Below the pieces are notes generated by a model that did no database searches, had not been told where the DNA came from, and saw only the letters and a list, made by a program, of their open reading frames with translations. From CAZCGA01 sp964498075 (lineage in GTDB: Bacteria; Desulfobacterota; Binatia; HRBIN30), in NCBI GenBank assembly GCA_964498075.1, contig CAZCGA010000114.1:1-20560 (forward strand): a DNA stretch of 20,560 nt. The letters are read 5' to 3'. The position numbers and the translations under genes were made by a program. Below are positions 1-7,005 of this stretch, one piece after another. The number at the start of each line of letters is the position of its first letter. Position 1 is the first letter of the stretch.

Positions 1-919
1 CCGGATCGCCCCGGCTGGCCGCGATACGAACACCGAGAGGGCCGCGGGGCACCTCGATCTCGAACCGCCGGCCTTGGCGGATGATCTCGACCCGCACGGT
101 CTCCCCGGCGATGCCGCCGCGGGTAGCGGTGACGAGCTCGCTGGGAGAGAAGATGCGGGTCTCGCCGTAGCGCAGCACCACGTCGCCGGCCTGTAGGCCG
201 GCCACCGCCGCCGGTGATTCGAGCAGCACCTCGTCGACTGCCACGCGGTTCGGATGGTCGAGGGCGACGAGATAGCGGTCGTACGCCTCGTCCCCGATCT
301 CGTCTCGGATCGATGTGCGTTGCCGCTCGATCTCCGCCATCTCCTCCGCGAAGCGAGGCGTGTCCAGCCATCCCTCCCGCGCCGCCAGATCGCGCAGGTA
401 GATCTCGGACAGCGCGTGCTCGTCCTGCCGACGCTTGATCTCGGCCGTGGTCGTCGCGTCGATGCCGGCGGCGACCAGCGCGCGCTCCATTGTCGTGATG
501 CCTTCCTCGGCGCTCGTCGGGCGGGCTGCGCCGCTCGGCGCGGCGTCCGTCGGCGGCGCGGCCGCTACGGGCTCGGGTTTTGACGTCGCCGCCTGTCCGG
601 TCTGTTGGGCGCTGCCACGCAGCGCGGCAAGCTCGGTCGCAAGCACCTCGAGCCGTTCCTCGAGGCGGCGCCTCTCATCCCCTTCCGCCGCCAGCTTCGA
701 CGCCAGCAGCTCGACCCGCCGCTCCAGCCGCGTGGCGTGCCGATCGCTGCCGCTCTCGGTCTCACGAACGCCGGGGCTCTGCCCGGATGCGGACGCCGAA
801 CCTCCGAGGCGCCGCTCCACGGGCTCAACTCGGCCTCGTCCGCCCCACCATCCGCGCGAGACACTTGCCGCCAAGCCGAGAGCGACGAGCAGGGATCCGT
901 ACACAGCTGTCCTGTTCAT
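1..919 (-). CDS. Coiled-coil and PDZ-domain protein, 3' end beyond window
   Basis: This frame starts at ATG 919-917 and is still open at the window edge after 306 codons. A clear GAAGGAG ribosome binding site lies about 7 bases upstream of the ATG. The first ~20 residues (MNRTAVYGSLLVALGLAASV) form a short hydrophobic segment that can act as signal peptide or membrane anchor. Residues ~63-103 are Arg/Glu/Leu-rich with heptad character and probably form a coiled coil, followed by an Ala/Pro-rich linker to ~135. A charged helical region precedes a C-terminal PDZ-like domain from about residue 225, with SPAAVAGLQAGDVVLRYGE as the typical PDZ core. No trypsin or other protease domain is visible before the PDZ, so this is not an ordinary DegP/HtrA protein. 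It is probably a periplasmic scaffold or adaptor. The role is unknown. Confidence 0.8.
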   Translation of the reverse strand, partial: MNRTAVYGSLLVALGLAASVSRGWWGGRGRVEPVERRLGGSASASGQSPGVRETESGSDRHATRLERRVELLASKLAAEGDERRRLEERLEVLATELAALRGSAQQTGQAATSKPEPVAAAPPTDAAPSGAARPTSAEEGITTMERALVAAGIDATTTAEIKRRQDEHALSEIYLRDLAAREGWLDTPRFAEEMAEIERQRTSIRDEIGDEAYDRYLVALDHPNRVAVDEVLLESPAAVAGLQAGDVVLRYGETRIFSPSELVTATRGGIAGETVRVEIIRQGRRFEIEVPRGPLGVRIAASRGDP

Positions 920-1129
920 TCACGCGCTCCTTCGAGCGCATTGATTGTGGCGGTGTCGTGCCGGCGACGCAACAGCCCGAAGGGCCGGCGGCGACAAAGG
1001 ATCCGTGAGCATGCTGTTCGGCACCGCGTGAGGGTGCGCGTTTGTGAGCAGCTGTCAGCGTTCAGTCTGGAAGGACGGTTTGAGATCAACCCCTCGCCGG
1101 ACGGCGTGGCGGAATGTGGCGGTTTCTGA

Positions 1130-1148
1130 GATAATCGCGCACGCAATG
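1130..1148 (+). promoter_or_regulatory. Possible -10 box giving a near-leaderless AraC transcript
   Basis: GATAAT at 1130-1135 ends 10 bases before the chosen ATG at 1146, and no Shine-Dalgarno sequence lies between. Transcription starting about 7 bases after the box would leave a leader of only 3-4 bases. No good -35 hexamer is visible at 16-18 bases, so the call rests on one hexamer plus the missing ribosome binding site. Confidence 0.25.
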
Positions 1149-1988
1149 AAGGTCTTCAGTGAACTGTCGGCGGCGGAAGCCGCCCGGCAGCCTGGGCCAG
1201 AGATCCAACCTTCGCTTGGACTGTTCTACTTCTGGGGCGACCGCGCCCTGTATATTGGACCGGACGCAGTGGCCACCGTCCACGCCCACCATGCGGTCCA
1301 AGTCTGTATCGGGTTGTCCGGCCCCGCTCGCTTGGGAACGGGGCGGGCGCCCTGCAGGAACTATGAGGGAGCGGTGATCCAGTCCGATCAGCCCCACGAG
1401 ACCGACGTGCCCATCGCGCTGATCGCGAGCTTCTGGCTCGAACCTGACGCCACCGCAGCTCAACGGCTCGTGCCGCCTGGGGTTGACTTCTCCATCCTGT
1501 CCATTGAGCCGCCGAAGCTCGGCGACGTCGTTCCCCGGCTTCTCGATTGTTGGCATGACCGCTACACGTCGCAACAAGCGGCAGAGCTCTTGGACGAAGT
1601 GGTGCAGACTCTAGCGCTGAATCAGAGTCCGCACCCCGCGATCGACCCGCGCGTTGCACGCGCCCGTGAGATCCTCGATTCCGCGCCTGGCAGGCGGGTG
1701 CCGCTGGCAGAGGTCGCGGCGAATGTCGCGCTCTCTCCGAGCCGGCTGGCGCATCTGCTCAGCGCTCAGATGGGTCTGCCGGCGCGGCGGTATCTGCTGT
1801 GGTTGCGGCTGCGCGACGCCATCGGGGAGCTGACGCGCGGTGCGTCGATCACCGAGGCCGCACACGCCGCGGGCTTTGCCGATGGTGCGCACTTCAGCCG
1901 CACGTTCCGCCGGATGCTGGGGTTCACGCCCTCCGACGCACTGCAGGTCAGCAGGTTCGTTCAAGACGCGCCGGCGAGGCGGCGCTAA
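1146..1988 (+). CDS. AraC-family transcriptional regulator
   Basis: The protein has 280 residues from the ATG at 1146. Its N-terminal half resembles a cupin-like AraC ligand-binding domain, with a His-rich stretch at ~46-50 (HAHHA). The C-terminal ~100 residues carry the two helix-turn-helix motifs of the family: the first around 187-208 (PLAEVAANVALSPSRLAHL) and the second around 235-257 (ITEAAHAAGFADGAHFSRTF), followed by the conserved GFTPSDAL. An upstream in-frame ATG at 1044 would add 34 residues of non-conserved, Arg-rich sequence and was not chosen. It probably controls the two same-strand genes that follow, which start 26 bases after its stop. The ligand cannot be read from the sequence. 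Confidence 0.88.
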   Translation: MKVFSELSAAEAARQPGPEIQPSLGLFYFWGDRALYIGPDAVATVHAHHAVQVCIGLSGPARLGTGRAPCRNYEGAVIQSDQPHETDVPIALIASFWLEPDATAAQRLVPPGVDFSILSIEPPKLGDVVPRLLDCWHDRYTSQQAAELLDEVVQTLALNQSPHPAIDPRVARAREILDSAPGRRVPLAEVAANVALSPSRLAHLLSAQMGLPARRYLLWLRLRDAIGELTRGASITEAAHAAGFADGAHFSRTFRRMLGFTPSDALQVSRFVQDAPARRR

Positions 1989-2014
1989 CCTTCTTCCCCC
2001 AGGAGGAAGGCCGA

Positions 2015-2575
2015 ATGAATCGGGAAACGATCAGCCAAGTCAGTCAACCTCGAGCGCAAGTGGAAAACTCGCATGAGGAAAGCGGCGCGGCGAAGCCGAC
2101 GGTAACCAGACTCGTACTCGTCTGGGCGGGCGTACTCGTGGGGCTGGCGATCGCCCGCTGTGCGATCTCGGAAGGGTCGATCCGGCTGCACGTACTGCGG
2201 GGAATTCTGCTCCTCATGGCGGTGGGCGAAGGACAGGGGTCTTTCTCAAACATCTTTCGGCCGCAGTGGTTCGCCGAACAGAACGGCCGGCCCTTTGATC
2301 CGGCCTATCACGGCGTGTCGCAGGACTTCGGCTTTTACAACCTCGCCTTTGCGCTGCTCTTCGGTCTCGCCGCCCTCGACCCCGCGAGCAGCACTACTGT
2401 GATCGCCGTCGCCATTGTGTTCTATGGGATTCATGGAGTGACGCACGTCCTCCGATACTTCGAAGTGTACTACGGAGGCGGGACCCCGATCCCGACGCGT
2501 TCGCAGCGCGTAGAAATGGCGCAAGGCTTGCCGCTCGTTGCGGCCGCGACGGGCATGCTGCTGTTCTTCCCTTGA
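2015..2575 (+). CDS. Small multi-pass membrane protein, possibly DUF6790-like
   Basis: The protein has 186 residues. The ATG at 2015 follows an exceptionally strong ribosome binding site (AGGAGGAAGG at 2001-2010), only 26 bases after the AraC stop, so co-transcription is likely. After a polar N-terminus of ~28 residues, hydrophobic segments lie at ~31-50, 58-71, 105-121, 127-147 and 169-185, which suggests four or five membrane helices. The loop between the second and third segments is rich in aromatic and polar residues (GEGQGSFSNIF, then FDPAYHGVSQDFGFYNL). This resembles small uncharacterised families such as DUF6790, but the match is weak. No catalytic motif is visible. The neighbours suggest a transport or stress role under AraC control. 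Confidence 0.7.
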   Translation: MNRETISQVSQPRAQVENSHEESGAAKPTVTRLVLVWAGVLVGLAIARCAISEGSIRLHVLRGILLLMAVGEGQGSFSNIFRPQWFAEQNGRPFDPAYHGVSQDFGFYNLAFALLFGLAALDPASSTTVIAVAIVFYGIHGVTHVLRYFEVYYGGGTPIPTRSQRVEMAQGLPLVAAATGMLLFFP

Positions 2576-2629
2576 CGAAACGGAGACCTGTATAGACATG
2601 CTCGATGGGTGGGGGACGCAGAGGACGGC

Positions 2630-3253
2630 ATGACACTCCAGGCATGGGCTCTGTTCTGCGCGACCGAGACGCTGCTCTGCCTGAACCCCGGTCCGTCCGC
2701 ACTCCTCGTCATCTCGCTCGGAATGACCCGTGGCCAGGCTGCAGGGGTGTTGGCCACCACGGGCGTGATCGTTGCCAACGCGGTCTACTTCGCGCTGTCG
2801 GCCACCGGCCTGGCGACGGTGCACTCTCTGTCGGCGGAGGCGTTCCGCGCCATCAAGTGGCTCGGCGCCGGCTACCTCATCTGGCTCGGCGCTCGAATGA
2901 TTGCTCAGTCCTTCCGAGCGCGCGGCGATGCTCCCACCGCGAAGGCAGCGCCTTCCGGAGGACGTGCCTTCTGGCAGGGCTTCGTCACCCAAGGAGCGAA
3001 CCCGAATCTCCTGGTCTACTTCACCGCCATCCTGCCGCAGTTCATCAACCCGAGCGCCCCGCTCGGTTCACAAGTGGCCATTCTCGCGTTCAGCTCGTTC
3101 GCAATCGAGTTCACGGTTCTCTCCGTGTACTCCGCTGTCTCTGATCGCGCCGGTCGCAGAGCCGCGCCGCGCTTCCGCATCGTAGTCGAGCGCCTGGGCG
3201 GCGGGCTGCTCATCGCCGCAGGCGCCGGCCTTGCCGCACTGCGGCGCGAATGA
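2630..3253 (+). CDS. LysE/RhtB-family amino-acid or metabolite exporter
   Basis: The protein has 207 residues from ATG 2630, close to the usual ~205 of the family. The start is preceded by GAGGA at 2621-2625. A GTG at 2609 would add seven polar residues and is less likely. The N-terminal helix contains the family signature LNPGPSALLVISLGMTRG, and hydrophobic segments repeat along the protein in the six-helix LysE pattern. The C-terminal half keeps the familiar FWQGFVTQGANPNLLVYF and ends in a Gly/Ala-rich helix. Family members export amino acids, homoserine lactones or similar small molecules using the proton gradient. It is the third gene of the AraC-led cluster, 54 bases after the previous stop. 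The substrate is unknown. Confidence 0.88.
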   Translation: MTLQAWALFCATETLLCLNPGPSALLVISLGMTRGQAAGVLATTGVIVANAVYFALSATGLATVHSLSAEAFRAIKWLGAGYLIWLGARMIAQSFRARGDAPTAKAAPSGGRAFWQGFVTQGANPNLLVYFTAILPQFINPSAPLGSQVAILAFSSFAIEFTVLSVYSAVSDRAGRRAAPRFRIVVERLGGGLLIAAGAGLAALRRE

Positions 3254-3279
3254 CACGTGTACACCACGGGGGTGACGTG
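3254..3279 (+). terminator. Hairpin directly after the exporter stop codon
   Basis: CACGT and CACC at 3254-3265 (separated by GTA) pair with GGTG and ACGTG at 3271-3279 around an ACGGG loop. This makes nine pairs with one three-base bulge, beginning at the base after the TGA. No T-run follows, so it is at best a non-canonical terminator or a 3' stabilising hairpin between convergent genes. Confidence 0.35.
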
Positions 3280-3367
3280 GCCCCGGCTGCAGGCTACGGC
3301 CGCCCAGGAGGCATTTCGATGAAATCGTGGCGTCGCGTTTTGGTGGCCGCGCCTGAGCCGCGGCGTT

Positions 3368-3940
3368 CTAACCCTTCTTGAGTTCCCGCACCAGCCACTC
3401 GATGCGATCGTTGCCCCAGAACCGCTGGCCCTCGCAGATGAAGAACGGAAAGCCGAACACCTCGTCCGCCTGAGCGTCCTTGTTGCTATGGTCGAGGGCC
3501 GCCTCGTAGCGTGGATCCCGCAGGGCGGCGAGAAACTCCCCGCGATCGAGACCGGCGCGCGCGGCGATCTCGGCGAGCGTCTCCTCCTGGCCGATGTCCT
3601 TCCCTTCGAGCCAGCGCGAACGGTACACGCCGTCATGGTACGCCCTCCCCTGTCCCTGCTCCTGCGCGAAGAAGAACCCGAGGCAGGCGCGTTTGCTATC
3701 GGCGAAGGGACCGGGATTGAGCGCGAGACCGTAGGCCTCGGCGAACCGCCGCACGTCCTCGAAGAGGTACTTGAGCTTCGGCGACTTCAGGTCGGGACCT
3801 CCCCCCGTACGCGGGGAGTAGACAGGCTTGTACTCCACCTGCACAGCGAACGGCGCCAGCTCCTTCGCGAGCCGGCTGTTCGCGAGGAACGAGTAGGGAC
3901 TATTGTAGGCGAAGTAGAAGCGAACCTCTTTCTGATCCAT
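3368..3940 (-). CDS. DsbA-fold 2-hydroxychromene-2-carboxylate isomerase-like protein
   Basis: The protein has 190 residues, with AGGAGGT just upstream of its ATG. The N-terminal beta strand and helix (VRFYFAYNSPYSFLAN) carry the Ser-Pro of kappa-class glutathione transferases and NahD-type isomerases, with S14 as the likely catalytic serine in place of a thioredoxin CXXC. The C-terminal part has the cis-proline segment FGFPFFICEGQRFWGNDRIEWL typical of the family. Characterised members use glutathione to isomerise 2-hydroxychromene-2-carboxylate in naphthalene breakdown, but many relatives have other, unassigned substrates. No aromatic-degradation genes are visible nearby, so the substrate remains open. 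It lies 28 bases downstream of the DUF3995-like gene on the same strand and is probably co-transcribed. Confidence 0.82.
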   Translation of the reverse strand: MDQKEVRFYFAYNSPYSFLANSRLAKELAPFAVQVEYKPVYSPRTGGGPDLKSPKLKYLFEDVRRFAEAYGLALNPGPFADSKRACLGFFFAQEQGQGRAYHDGVYRSRWLEGKDIGQEETLAEIAARAGLDRGEFLAALRDPRYEAALDHSNKDAQADEVFGFPFFICEGQRFWGNDRIEWLVRELKKG

Positions 3941-3968
3941 GGCGACCTCCTGTTTCGATCGAGCAGAG

Positions 3969-4376
3969 CTACGGGCGCGGGGATCTCGCGACGATCACGG
4001 CCAGCACGCCAAGGGCGAGCGCGATGGGTGCAAACACGAGCCGCTCCATCCATGTGCGAGCGGTGAGATTGACCAACGAAGCTACGAAGAGTGCGGTGGC
4101 GAGCACCCATGTCCCCCATGAGAAGAGCGGCCAGGGAAGGAAGCGGCCCCAGAGGCCGACGCGACCGGGCACACCCACTGCGGCGATGAGAAGTGCGATT
4201 GCGACTGCTGCCGCGCTGATTCGAAGGCCGCGGCTCGCTGCGATCTCCTCCCGCCCCAACGCCGCGGCGAGGCCCCAAGTGCCGCCGAACGCCCAATAGA
4301 CGTGCAGAGCGCTTAGTATGGTCAACGCGACAGATAGCATGTAAGCGAGGCGCGCGACGATGCCGCTCGGAATCAT
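3969..4376 (-). CDS. DUF3995-like four-helix membrane protein
   Basis: The protein has 135 residues, with GAGAGGT about 5 bases before the ATG. It is almost entirely hydrophobic, with four predicted membrane helices. The first helix is followed by the segment HVYWAFGGTWGLAAALG, recognisable from DUF3995 proteins, and the C-terminal helix follows a short ARTWMERLVF segment, also typical of that family. No function is known for it. Its stop lies 28 bases before the DsbA-fold gene. Upstream of its start is a 318-base gap containing the inverted REP-like pair, so it may be transcribed separately from the NnrU-like gene. Confidence 0.75.
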   Translation of the reverse strand: MIPSGIVARLAYMLSVALTILSALHVYWAFGGTWGLAAALGREEIAASRGLRISAAAVAIALLIAAVGVPGRVGLWGRFLPWPLFSWGTWVLATALFVASLVNLTARTWMERLVFAPIALALGVLAVIVARSPRP

Positions 4377-4429
4377 GGCCTACCTCTCAGTGCGGTTTGA
4401 CGCCCGCAACCCAATGGCGAGCAGCAAAT

Positions 4430-4476
4430 CCGTTCGCCCCGAGTAGGAGCCCTCTTTTGGCTCCGTATCGAGGGGT
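4430..4476 (+). repeat. REP-like palindromic element, left copy
   Basis: The element begins CCGTTCG, continues CCCCGAGTAG, forms a hairpin tip GGAGCC (4446-4451) / GGCTCC (4459-4464) around a seven-base pyrimidine-rich loop, and ends GTATCGAGGG. The same conserved flanks occur on the opposite strand at 4497-4540. Confidence 0.75.
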
Positions 4477-4496
4477 GCGCGGCAGCACCGACCACG

Positions 4497-4540
4497 TCCC
4501 TCGATACGCGCCAGAAGAAGGCGCTACTCGGGACGAACGG
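4497..4540 (-). repeat. REP-like palindromic element, right copy, inverted
   Basis: Read on the minus strand, this copy matches the left one in both flanks (CCGTTCG, CCCGAGTAG, GTATCGAGGG) but has a different tip stem: GGCGC (4520-4524) pairs with GCGCC (4508-4512) around a seven-base loop. Between the two copies, GGTGC and GCACC (4474-4478 and 4485-4489) can form a further small hairpin. Confidence 0.75.
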
Positions 4541-4694
4541 ATGGTATCACTTGGGAAATGTTTGCGTGCTGCGAGGATTCTGAACATTTGTACCTCAGTG
4601 CCGAAACGTGGCGATCCTGCCGCCCGGCTAGGGCTCGCCTGCGGAGGAGGGAACTGAATCGCACTCAGCCAACCGACTCATCGTGCATCCCCGG

Positions 4695-5486
4695 CTAGGC
4701 GCGCGCCGAGGCCTGCAAGACGCCGACGCGTTGCGCGCGCCGCCAGCTCTGCCAGGTGAGTATCGCCCCGCCGCCGACGACCGCGATGATCACCCACGCA
4801 CCGCCATGCGCGAAGATCGAGTCGTGCACCGCACGCAGCGCGAGTGCGAGCGCGATGCCCACGCCGAGCGCCCCGAACGGGAGCTCACCCCAGTCGAGGC
4901 GTTGCCGTCCCGCCGCGATGGCCGCGAACGGCAGCGCCGACGACGCCGCGAGGTAGTCCGCGTAGGGTTTCCCGCGGCGCCCGCGGAGCTTCGCGTCCTG
5001 GTGCCAGGCGCCCAGGATCGCCAGGAGCGCGAAGCCGGCGAAGACGACGGTGCCAACCAGGTGGGTCGCCAGGAGCGCGTGCGGCACGGCCAAGAGCACG
5101 GTGCCGGCGAAGAAGGGGTGACGGCTGACGCGCTCGATGCCGCGCGGCGGCCGGGTTGTCTCTCCGAAGGAATCGTAAGGCGACCCCGGATAGGCGACCG
5201 ACCCGGCGGCGATGAGCGCGATCCCGATCACGACGAGCGCCATCAGCGTCCATCTGAGCGCGGGCACGCTCCCGAGCGCTGGGCCCGGCGCACCGTCGAA
5301 GCGATGCGCGGCGTAGTACGCGATCAGCCCGGCGAACGACATCGACGCAAGCGCCGAGAACAGCGCCATGAAGCCGCCCTCGCCGAGACGCGCGACCAGT
5401 GCTGCGCGCGTCCGGCGAGTTGCCAGCCCGATGTGCATGCCGCCGAAGAGCAACCAGAGCAAGCCCACGGTGATTGCTGGTTCCAT
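4695..5486 (-). CDS. NnrU-like isoprenylcysteine-methyltransferase-fold membrane protein
   Basis: The protein has 263 residues. AGGAGGT lies about 7 bases before the ATG. Six or seven hydrophobic segments are visible. The conserved cytoplasmic motif is GIERVSRHPFFAG at ~116-128, the RHP-type cofactor motif of NnrU and of the isoprenylcysteine carboxyl methyltransferase fold, with WHQDAKL and GKPYADYLAASS at ~161-183 as the matching second motif. NnrU is linked to nitric-oxide and nitrite metabolism in denitrifiers and to Z-type carotene isomerisation in related plant proteins. No denitrification genes are seen here. The gene starts 24 bases after the GbsR-type regulator stop and is most likely its co-transcribed partner. 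Confidence 0.78.
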   Translation of the reverse strand: MEPAITVGLLWLLFGGMHIGLATRRTRAALVARLGEGGFMALFSALASMSFAGLIAYYAAHRFDGAPGPALGSVPALRWTLMALVVIGIALIAAGSVAYPGSPYDSFGETTRPPRGIERVSRHPFFAGTVLLAVPHALLATHLVGTVVFAGFALLAILGAWHQDAKLRGRRGKPYADYLAASSALPFAAIAAGRQRLDWGELPFGALGVGIALALALRAVHDSIFAHGGAWVIIAVVGGGAILTWQSWRRAQRVGVLQASARA

Positions 5487-5510
5487 CTACGTACCTCCTT
5501 CGTCGATCGC

Positions 5511-6047
5511 TCACCGCCGGTGGCGCGACGCCGGCGCTGCCAACGGGATCACATTCTGCAGGCTCTCCGCGTCGACCTGCTTCCCCTGCGTGAATGCGCC
5601 GATGGCCGCGTCGACTGCCGTGAAAAACAGCCTCAGCCCGGCGAGGCGCTCGGCCAAGAACCTCGTCGCCTCGCGGCCCGCAGCCTCGCGGCCCGCGGCC
5701 CGCTCCGTCTCCGTGACCGCGGCGAGGACCTGGCGCACCGTCCAGCGGAAGCGCCGCTCCATGATCTCCTGCATCGCGCGCCAGAAGTTAGTGACCGCCT
5801 CGTAGTGATCCTTGCGCGAGCCGCCGATCGGCGTACGCCGCACGAGGTGCCAGTCGACGAGCCCTCGAATGTTGACCGAGATGTTGCTCTTGCTCTGCTC
5901 CAGCTCGGCGGCGATGTCCTCGAGCGTCAGCGGCTGCGCCCGCAGGTAGAGGACGGCGAAGATCCGCCCTTGCAGCTGCGAGAGCACACCCGACGTAGCC
6001 GCTGCCGCCCCGATGCCGGCCACAAAGATCCCCGTTTCGCGCTCCAT
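5511..6047 (-). CDS. GbsR/MarR-family transcriptional regulator
   Basis: The protein has 178 residues. AAGGAGG precedes the ATG by 6 bases. A winged helix-turn-helix spans about residues 24-75: PLTLEDIAAELEQSKSNIS forms the helix-turn-helix and RRTPIGGSRKDHYEA the wing. The GSRKDHYEA segment and the following helix (FWRAMQEIMERRFRW) are typical of the GbsR branch, which in Bacillus senses choline for glycine betaine synthesis; other members answer to unknown ligands. A short duplicated peptide, AAGRE-AAGRE, lies near residues 117-126. It probably represses itself and the NnrU-like gene, because a good promoter with a dyad over its -10 box lies just upstream. Confidence 0.85.
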   Translation of the reverse strand: MERETGIFVAGIGAAAATSGVLSQLQGRIFAVLYLRAQPLTLEDIAAELEQSKSNISVNIRGLVDWHLVRRTPIGGSRKDHYEAVTNFWRAMQEIMERRFRWTVRQVLAAVTETERAAGREAAGREATRFLAERLAGLRLFFTAVDAAIGAFTQGKQVDAESLQNVIPLAAPASRHRR

Positions 6048-6072
6048 TCGGCCTCCTTAGCTATCCCGCCTG

Positions 6073-6108
6073 GAGTGTATATTTAGGATATTCTGAATGC
6101 ACAGTCAA
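6073..6108 (-). promoter_or_regulatory. Sigma70-type promoter for the GbsR-like gene, with possible operator
   Basis: On the minus strand, TTGACT (6108-6103) is followed, after exactly 17 bases, by TAAATA (6085-6080). This puts transcription start near 6073 with a leader of about 25 bases that includes the AAGGAGG site. An ATAT-N5-ATAT dyad (6079-6082 and 6088-6091) overlaps the -10 box, a reasonable place for autorepression by a MarR-type dimer. Confidence 0.6.
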
Positions 6109-6163
6109 GACCGGCCACACGCATTGCCCAGAATAGCCGAGAACGGGGTGCCTACCGAGGTTG

Positions 6164-6174
6164 CGGTACTACCG
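6164..6174. promoter_or_regulatory. Small perfect dyad upstream of the VOC gene
   Basis: CGGTA and TACCG are separated by one base. A TATAGT hexamer follows at 6179-6184, 17 bases before the VOC start. No -35 box at proper spacing is seen. It may be an operator, but chance is possible. Confidence 0.25.
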
Positions 6175-6201
6175 ACACTATAGTAGCCAACGGGGCGCGC
6201 G

Positions 6202-6753
6202 ATGAACCTTCGCATCGACCACCTCGCCTTCCCGAGCTTCGACGCGGCGGAGACCTATCGCTTCTACACGAAGGTCATGGGCTTTCGACTCGCGGCGAGC
6301 ATGCAGGGCGTCAGCGAAGCCTGGGGCAACAAGCCCTACTTGCTCATGGTCTTTGCAAATCAGAGCGGTCAAACGTTCGATTTCTTCGCGCTCGACGGTA
6401 TGCGGCGCCCCAAGCCGGACGGGCTGCCGAAGGACATCCGGCACGTCGCGCTGGCAGTCAAGTCGCGCCGAGACTTCGGCGTTTGGAAGAAGCGGCTGAA
6501 CGCCCACGCGGTGGAGTTCTGGGAGGAGGACCATGGCGGCGGGTGCTTGTCGATCTACTTCAGTGACCCCAACGGAGTCATGTTCGAGGTCACCGTTGGA
6601 TCCTCGGCTTTCGACGAGGGTGCTGGCAGAGATGGCGTCGAAGTGATTCGCCGGTGGACGGCCGCGCGACGCCGGCGTCCGGCTCCACCACGAATGCCAT
6701 CTACTCAGTCGCGAAGAAATCGGAGAGCTGGCGGATCAGCTCCTTCTTCTTGA
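6202..6753 (+). CDS. VOC (glyoxalase/bleomycin-resistance fold) protein
   Basis: The frame encodes 183 residues from ATG 6202, with only a weak ribosome binding site. It starts MNLRIDHLAF with the usual H7 metal ligand. The middle strand has IRHVALAV with H81, and the C-terminal SDPNGVMFEVT supplies E129, so the two beta-alpha-beta-beta-beta modules and the metal site look intact. Substrates range from methylglyoxal adducts to antibiotics and cannot be read here. Residues beyond ~157 become Arg/Pro/Ser-rich and unlike the fold; residues 167-183 are antisense to the last 53 bases of the acyl-CoA ligase remnant. The original stop may have been lost when that remnant formed. Confidence 0.82.
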   Translation: MNLRIDHLAFPSFDAAETYRFYTKVMGFRLAASMQGVSEAWGNKPYLLMVFANQSGQTFDFFALDGMRRPKPDGLPKDIRHVALAVKSRRDFGVWKKRLNAHAVEFWEEDHGGGCLSIYFSDPNGVMFEVTVGSSAFDEGAGRDGVEVIRRWTAARRRRPAPPRMPSTQSRRNRRAGGSAPSS

Positions 6754-6940
6754 ACTTCCCCGGCCCGGTGCGCGGAATCTCTTCGACGAACACGACGCGC
6801 GACGGCACCTTGTGCGGCGCCAGGTGCTCGCGGGCGTAGGCGCGGAGCACCTCCTCGGTCAGTGCGGCCTCGGGGCGCGGCGTGACCGCGGCGACGACGC
6901 GCTCGCCCTGGTCCGCATCGGGGACGCCGACGACCGCGAC
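6701..6940 (-). pseudogene. C-terminal stub of an AMP-forming acyl-CoA ligase
   Basis: About 80 codons encode the last part of an acyl-CoA synthetase: VVGVPDADQGERVVAAVTPR, then HLAPHKVPSRVV, then EIPRTGPGKFKKKELIR, ending at TAG 6703-6701. It aligns without gaps to residues ~426-500 of the intact ligase at 14486-15988, at roughly 80% base identity by eye. Similarity stops abruptly near 6940. No ATP-binding P-loop or N-terminal domain precedes it, so it cannot be a working enzyme. The broken end faces the giant gene. A 5-bp hairpin (CTCGG/CCGAG, 6946-6959) sits just beyond the break. Confidence 0.8.
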
Positions 6941-7005
6941 TAGCGCTCGGCAATCCGAGAAACGCAATGCCAAGTCACGATACGGGACCAGGCGCGGGGC
7001 CCCGG

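Larger units (their letters stand above)
4377..4694. other. 318-base intergenic region dominated by REP-like hairpins
   Basis: No convincing gene was found here. Bases 4430-4540 are taken up by two REP-like elements in inverted orientation, described separately. The remaining 150 bases (4541-4694) show no ribosome binding site with a plausible frame; a short minus-strand frame of 66 codons is mostly translated repeat. The region is downstream of the NnrU-like gene and upstream of the DUF3995-like gene, so it may hold the promoter of the latter. Confidence 0.6.

Noticed and set aside
1044..1145. Upstream ATG for the AraC-type gene
   Set aside because: The 34 extra residues look like translated non-coding sequence, and GATAAT at 1130-1135 would lie inside the gene.
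4683..6086. Long plus-strand open frame of 467 codons
   Set aside because: It is antisense to the NnrU-like and GbsR-like genes, is rich in Arg/Glu/Asp/His with no domain, and has no ribosome binding site. It is a high-GC shadow frame.
6946..6959. Terminator of the giant gene
   Set aside because: The stem is only 5 bp with no T-run. It is mentioned with the ligase stub but not called.
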